Assembly (NCBI GenBank): GCA_004293915.1
Contig: RDZG01000103.1
Span: 1 to 40,427 of the forward strand
DNA length: 40,427 bases
Direction: 5' to 3'
Source: Bacteroidota bacterium
GTDB taxonomy: Bacteria; Bacteroidota; Bacteroidia; Cytophagales; UBA9547
The notes under the pieces are model-generated. The model did not search any database. It was not told where the DNA came from and was given only the letters and a program-made list of their open reading frames with translations. A program made the translations under genes and the position numbers. Of this stretch, positions 36,601 to 40,427 are shown piece by piece (within the stretch, counting starts at the first letter, position 1; every line of letters begins with the position of its first letter).

Positions 36601-37651
36601 AAATCCAATAGTAATTTCTAATGTACAAGATTTAACTGTTTGTGGTGGAAATATAGCTGTATTTAGTTATACTTTGACAGGCAGCCCTATTGGCTATCAA
36701 TGGCAAAAAAGTACAGACGGTGGCTCAAATTATTTCCCGATTTCGGATAATGCAACTTTTTCTGGAACAAATACCAATTCATTAACGATTAGTGGTGCTT
36801 TTACTACTGCATTACATAATACAAGATACAGATCTTTTCCTTCATATATCGAAACTTGTAATTCTTTTGGTGGTTCTAATGTAGGAACACTAAGAACTAC
36901 ATCAACTATTAATAATAATATTTCTGTATCAGGTATCGTATCTTCAATTTGTTCGGGAATTCAAACAACTATTACTGGGGCAAATGTAACTGTTCCTGGC
37001 TTTGGAACATATCAATGGCAATATTCTACGAATGGCAGTTCTTGGTCTAATATCACTTCAAGTGGCGTGTCTCAAAATTATACTGTAACAGGATTGACTA
37101 GCAATAGTTTTTTCAGAAGAATTGCTAATTCTAATTTTGGTTGTACAAGTACTTCAACAGGGTTTTTATTAACTGTAAATCCTAATGTAGCTTTTGTAAC
37201 TAATCTAAGTGCTACACTTACAACTTGTGCTGGTCCAGGCATTACTTTAAATACTTCTGCTACAGGTACACCTTTAATTAATTATCAATGGCAAATGGGA
37301 GGTGTAAATATTTCTGATAATGCTACTTTCTCAGGCACAAACACACGTTCACTTACGCTCTCTACCATTTTAAGTAGCATGAATGGATTACAATTTAGAG
37401 TTGTAGCCTCTTCGGTTTGTGGTATGATAACCTCAACAGTAACTACTTTGTCCGTAACTAACTTGCCTACATTTGTTATACAACCAATAGGAAGACAAAT
37501 TTGTGAAGGCGAACTTGTGAATATATTTAATGGAAGTGCTACTGGAGTCACAAATTATCAATGGCAAAGAAGTTTAGATGGTGGAAATAGTTATTCTGAT
37601 ATTTCCAATACTGGAGATTTTTATAATAATTCTGCTATTACAGTAAACTAA
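30665..37651 (+). CDS. Giant T9SS adhesin, N-terminal part up to a frameshift
   Basis: The frame from the ATG at 30665 gives 2328 aa before a TAA at 37649. It has a signal peptide ending SSIVFAQ (about 28), a repetitive beta-helix-like region (about 30-540), an Ig/PKD-like segment, a LamG domain (about 640-850, with FSLSIWIKTNSLQGGW and NKWHHLVATH), another Ig-like domain, then three copies of a PA14-like domain (about 1018-1169, 1278-1427 and 1533-1676) alternating with Ig-like units. A string of Ig-like domains marked by YQWQ motifs follows (about 1680-2328). The same protein clearly continues in another frame at 37647. It is a cell-surface or secreted adhesin by architecture; ligand unknown. 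Confidence 0.9.
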   Translation: MKFLLHSLSKLRLVFSIFFLVSSIVFAQTTYTFTAAGGNFQTATNWSPARNTPATNDILVFTTTSNITVSNVPSQTILQLRNIGTGIVTLEPPVSTISMLSIVGGSLNNLDLATGNFRLNINGVNSGVVIVAQNVNIPSGRSLDLTTGNTITGMTVLGIMNNQDTGGGVSNGVVSGINKLTFANGSVYRHNVNNGAIPTSNWLQGSTCSITGVVGNSGSGYNQGFWDFTYNCPNMGAGRRFLNVNGQVMSILGTLTIQNTNGNDLAFYGNGTGAETGTVYINNLVQQTGILKMGLAGSNIANVIIFGNITQSGGTWIGAAVGSGSLSITGANSTISMVNGVGANIPVVINKNTATTNLDLSSNLALGDNLTILKGIVNTIGNVLSVSGNVIGASSSSGWINGNLARNFAIGTNVSRTFDVGNASVYAPFSINFPSVTTQGFLKTNFTNGENPNTSSVCLDAANSVNAFWNITTSGSSVLPLSFAPTFSLSGINVDGTVTNSSLIGAVFQGSSLLNYISQSGSTASSVTLSNASNLGNYVLAQRNLLTNNISSIIGNASSCINQSSAYSVTSVAGSIYTWAVPSGYSIVSGQGTSLATISISGVASSGLVSVTGSSVCYSGISSTTTGISVSPVYLTPVNLPTSSLSYLFSNNTNDGSGSNTAVLLGNVTPTYILDRFNNANSAISLNEVASTPTRQSVSNTSQVTSPTNFSLSIWIKTNSLQGGWIVGLQNGGNNDRKIFMNDNGIVKFGVWDGAIRTIASTSPLNDNKWHHLVATHSTSNGIQLFVDGILNSSSTRIATTAYNGNWLIGNGTNWAGADGSTNSFFTGSLDDFGYFTRVLTQEEINQLYGISYNSPVCIGGNLILQVGTATGANYAWSGPNGFTSSISNPTILGITTSATGTYAVTVSFPTCSLTPITRFIDVAADLVNTITGTQTVCSGIVPLNPFTGSVLSGYTYQWEMSTISGVTGFTTILGATLTGFTVTTSAATNRWYRRYATNGICALYSNTIGIFLTTPDFNEALVYPSGYFAAYAYRAQNWPNANYAGFWTVAGAGLTFDTRLSTIGYGSTIGYPSNAPNYQGCQTDNVNYSLSVKGKDLVPVSSNYALNLIYNDDAVEVLVDGNRIYYDGNWSNVAKNNYCITPINPSTLIEAKLNQGTGGGGLAFNFTPITTLSTLNAGQISGSITGLSTITSICPGTLAPTFYNLTTPSGGCCIQSYKWQQSPDGIAWTDLSNSNSVNYTHPLTLSQDTYFRRIVFDRCGNSATSAPLLVDMNKVVNGNPSIFGTAGWNSYFYRDMTRTSYAGNFSMPGLNPTTSGLSFDTRNYFATATAPSTYSQYDGCPISNDNISASFKRTNFTPGFYNLNMIFNDDNVNVLINGQSVFSRAFSGTAVTAWTGYLSATDQIEMNWDQGGGGSGLAVNFVPISTFTGMIAGTIAHPTSVCSGEIPQPKFVTLINSTGCGVGLIKNYQWQSSTTSSTTGFTNLGTVTTVPTYQFISAISSTTFLRRIDNDWCNQSITLPAIALTVTNTLPGDTSVFGSNQWISYVFSSSNWTNYKGYFPMPTQTFNSLNYFNTTNNESPSSSPGYQGCAVPGSTFSTRTKRQGFTSGTYNLQFSHDDLGVVIINGIEVFRLNNCCSNNANIWTGTLGATDRIEIYHNQSPGPAYYGLALNLSASTGLTNGGTIGTSQSICLNSSISGITNVANPANGGCTNYFRWESSTSPTFASINSLTGLSISNALSGTVLGIITQTTFVRRVAISACGGASFFSNVVTITANPILTSGTISTVAGVCAGNIPSTITSLSLPTGGTSSFTYQWEISTNNTTFAGIPSATNINYTPTATISVPTFYRRRVTDASCGTTVTSATLADISPATTVTGLSSSLRICPGETATFSAFTNAATPTFRWGYSNSSVPGTFVALNENQVISSGTFSGVNTSSLTIKTLTSAGISLDNTFYSVSIVGSCGQLATSTGLKLDMSINPIVISNVQDLTVCGGNIAVFSYTLTGSPIGYQWQKSTDGGSNYFPISDNATFSGTNTNSLTISGAFTTALHNTRYRSFPSYIETCNSFGGSNVGTLRTTSTINNNISVSGIVSSICSGIQTTITGANVTVPGFGTYQWQYSTNGSSWSNITSSGVSQNYTVTGLTSNSFFRRIANSNFGCTSTSTGFLLTVNPNVAFVTNLSATLTTCAGPGITLNTSATGTPLINYQWQMGGVNISDNATFSGTNTRSLTLSTILSSMNGLQFRVVASSVCGMITSTVTTLSVTNLPTFVIQPIGRQICEGELVNIFNGSATGVTNYQWQRSLDGGNSYSDISNTGDFYNNSAITVN
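37645..37647 (+). other. One-base frameshift in the adhesin gene
   Basis: In the AAA run at 37645-37647 one A is surplus: removing it turns the VN-stop into a continuous V-T-N-G-M-Y-F-R-L-K-A-T reading, matching the N-G-L-Q-F-R-V-V-A ending of the preceding Ig repeat. The ATG overlapping the stop (37651) is in the third frame and stops quickly, so no clean translational restart is offered. It could be a sequencing error, a true mutation or phase variation. Confidence 0.85.
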
Positions 37652-40427
37652 TGGAATGTATTTTCGTTTAAAAGCTACAAATGCTTGTCCAACTCCAAGT
37701 TTTTCAAATGGTGCAGTATTAACAGTTATATCTCCAATTACAGGAAATATCATTACAACCAATAATCAGAATATTTGTCCATTGACAACATTTGTAGGTT
37801 TGCAAGCATCTACAACTACTGGTACAATCAATACACTTACTGGTGGCAGTGGAATATTTGATGTTTACTGGACTTCTTCGCCTAATAATGCAACTTGGAC
37901 TACCATAGTTGGTCAGACATTTCAAAATTATAATCCATTAACTGTTGCAGGAACAACCTTTTTTAGAAGAACTGTATATTCTGGAACTTGTCCTGTAAGC
38001 AATAGTAATTCAGTTTCTGTTACTGTAAACCCAGCAACAACCGTAACTTCTTCACCAACTTCTATATTAGGCTGTGCCAATAGTTCAGTTGTATATTCTG
38101 TTACTGCTCAAGGAAGTGCATTGAATTACCAATGGCAATATTCGTCTGATAATGGTACTAGCTATGCTGATGTAACTAATCCGCTTTTAGGAAATAGTTT
38201 AGGATTTTCTCCTAGTTCAAATAATCTGAATATAAATAATATGAGAGTTAATTTGAATGGATTTATGTTTAGAGTAATTGTATCTGGAAATTGCCCACCT
38301 AATTTGAATACCTCAACTGGTGCCGTATTGTCAGTAGGCGGAATTCCAACTGTTACAAGTACACTTGCCAATACGATTTGTTCTGGAACGCCATTGTCTT
38401 ACAATATAACCAGTAATATTGGAGGCTCTACTTTCTCTTGGACTAGAAATGCAATTGCTGGAATTTCAAATCTAGCAACTATTTCGGGAGCAGCTTCAAT
38501 TACTGAAACATTAGGTGTAACTTCTGCTTCGCCTGTGAGAGTGCTTTATTCAATTATACCTTCAGGACCGGCACCATCCGTTTGTGTGGGTGTTGCATCG
38601 GTACTTACCGTAACGGCAAGTGCAAGTGGTAGTTGGAATGGGTTTGTAAGTTCAGATTGGAATAATGCTGGAAACTGGTGTGGTGGAGTACCAAGTGCAT
38701 CAAATGCCATAATTCCATCAGGCGTGGCATTTATGCCAGTAATAACAACATTAGGTGTGAATGTAAGCGGATTGACTATTTTAGGTTCTGCTTCACTCAC
38801 ATTAAATTCGCCTAATAACCTATCTATTTCTGGAGATGTATTGAATAATGGAACATTTACAATCCCTGCAAGTTCAACTATTGCTTTATATGGAGCTAAT
38901 CAATCCATAGGAGGAACTGCACCCACTTCAATTTCAAATCTTGTTTTGGCAGGAACAGGTATTAAAACTTTGAACTCTCCATTGAGTGTTTCTAATACAT
39001 TAACTTTAGGTACAAACATTACTTTAAATGCTGGTAATAATCTCACCTTAGTTTCAAACTCATCAGGCACAGGTCGAGTAGCAGCTTTGCCAACAGGAGC
39101 CATAATCAATGGCAATGTTCGTGTTCAGAACTATATGGGTTCAAAAATTAACAGACGCTATTTATCGTTCCCAGTAAGTGGAGCAACGGTATTACAATTA
39201 AAAAGTAGCATTTGGTTGAATGGACCAGCTAGCGATGCTAATTTTGATACACCAAACTTTATTCCATCTGTTTTAGTTTATGATGAAACAATGACAGGTC
39301 AGGTTAATATTGGTAAAAAAGTAGTAACATCTACCTCACAAACGTTTGCTTCAGGAGTTGGATACGAAATTTTGGTAAGACCAAGAACAGTTGCTTCAAA
39401 CGAAACCAGAGCAAACCAACCGACAACACCAGTTACTTTAGAGGTTGTTGGAACCTTAAATCAAGGCAATCAAACTATTCCAATAACCTTTACAAATACA
39501 GGAAATGGCACAGCAGATGGTTATAATTTTGTTGGGAATCCATACCCATCGAATATCGATTGGACTGTTACTGGTTGGACAAAAACTAATATTGCACCAA
39601 GCATCTATTTCTTAGATCCAGGTTCGAGTTTAACAGCAACTACCTCACTTGCAGGTCAATCATATACCTACATACCTGGAACAGGCTGTGTGCCAGCAGT
39701 AGCAGGATGTAATAGTTTAATAGCCCAAGGACAAGGATTTTATGTATTGGCAACGGCATCGGGAGCAGTATTATCTGCAACAGAATCTGTTAAATCAACA
39801 GGCGTATCAAGAAGAAACTTTAGGACAGAAGAAGACAATTCAACTGATTTGATAAGAGTAACAGCAAAAGCACCAAATGGTATGATAGATGAAACCGTAT
39901 TGAGAGTAGGGGATAGTTTTACAGATGGTTACGACAATGCAGCAGTAGATGTTAAGAAATTTCCAAATGCGAATATAAATCTATCTACAAAATCGCAAGA
40001 AGGCTATAATTTGGTATTGAATTCGATGTCGATTGCAGATACAAACAAAGTTATACCATTGGTATTTGCATCGAATATATCTGGAGTTTATAGTCTAAAA
40101 GTATCAACAAACTCATTGGCTACATCAGCACCACAATTGTATATTAGAAATAATACAGATAGTAGTTTGGTAGAAGTTACAAGCGAAGAAACAGTAACAT
40201 TTGTGCATGTATCAAGTGTAACATCAGCACCAAAATATAGCTTGGTAATGAAAAAACCAGCGAGAGTAGAAACACCACAAACACCACAAGAGCAGCAAAA
40301 TCCACAATCGATAAAAGAAAGTGGAAGCAAAAACAGTGTTATGGTTTATCCAAATCCGTTTAGTGAAGGCATAACCATAGTTTTTGGCAAAGCAATTGAA
40401 GAAGAAGTAACGATTGTATTGCAAAAT
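37647..40427 (+). CDS. Giant T9SS adhesin, C-terminal part, cut by window edge
   Basis: The +1 frame is open for 927 codons from 37647 to the window end. It completes the interrupted Ig-like repeat (NGMYFRLKATNACP), then has further Ig-like units (LNYQWQYSSDNGTSYADV), a domain starting GSWNGFVSSDWNNAGNWCGG with strands like those of other T9SS cargo, a conserved pre-tail region (NRRYLSFPVSG, YNFVGNPYPSNIDW, GQGFYVLA) and finally SVMVYPNPFSEGITIVFGKA, the start of a type A T9SS sorting domain, where the window ends. With the first part the intact protein would exceed 3,250 residues. An in-frame ATG at 37656 exists but no promoter or independent signal peptide is seen, so separate function is unlikely. 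Confidence 0.85.

Noticed and set aside
37651-37671. ATG overlapping the adhesin stop as a translational restart site
   Set aside because: It is in the third frame and stops after six codons, so it cannot produce the C-terminal half.

Overview
The window is AT-rich, gene-dense DNA from a member of the Bacteroidota. The evidence is a SusC/SusD pair, type IX secretion (T9SS) C-terminal sorting domains, Bacteroidota-only families (DUF2851, DUF5777, degenerate DksA-like protein), promoters of the TTG-N19/20-TAnnTTTG type and the absence of clear Shine-Dalgarno sequences. I cannot fix the order; the gene mix would suit a Chitinophagia, Sphingobacteriia or Saprospiria relative. No rRNA, tRNA, CRISPR array, phage or insertion sequence was recognised.

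Layout. 1-3427 (minus): a large secreted LamG-type protein that runs off the left edge, an outer-membrane-barrel-like protein and an exported protein, probably one operon. 3428-3957: a 530-base divergent intergenic region. 3958-5580 (plus): DUF3108 protein and murQ. 5678-12098: a cluster of five exported proteins, namely a DUF4384-like protein (plus) facing a minus-strand operon of secreted caspase, LPP20-like protein and TPR-CHAT protease, preceded by a small lipoprotein with its own terminator. 12229-17321: conserved protein of unknown function, YceI, DUF5777 barrel, DUF2851 protein and a coiled-coil/SPOR-like protein. 17330-20406 (minus): manC, rfbB and a family 2 glycosyltransferase for surface polysaccharide. 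20564-28165 (plus): SusC, SusD and a T9SS-secreted CBM9-like/Ig-like protein. 28322-30035: Fe-S type PAPS/APS reductase, DksA-like protein and ScpB. 30318-40427 (plus): a small PID-CTERM-like protein and a giant modular T9SS adhesin that is split by a one-base frameshift and runs off the right edge.

How it fits together. Most of the window serves the cell envelope: nutrient capture (SusCD plus secreted binding protein), surface adhesins, polysaccharide precursors and peptidoglycan recycling (MurQ). The most unusual part is the exported protease cluster. It holds two different clan CD cysteine proteases, a caspase with His315/Cys365 and a TPR-CHAT protein with His800/Cys858. Both have signal peptides and sit in one operon, so they should act outside the cytoplasm, unlike the known cytoplasmic TPR-CHAT (Craspase) and CHAT-gasdermin systems. 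This is my main candidate for an undescribed system; its function is inference only.
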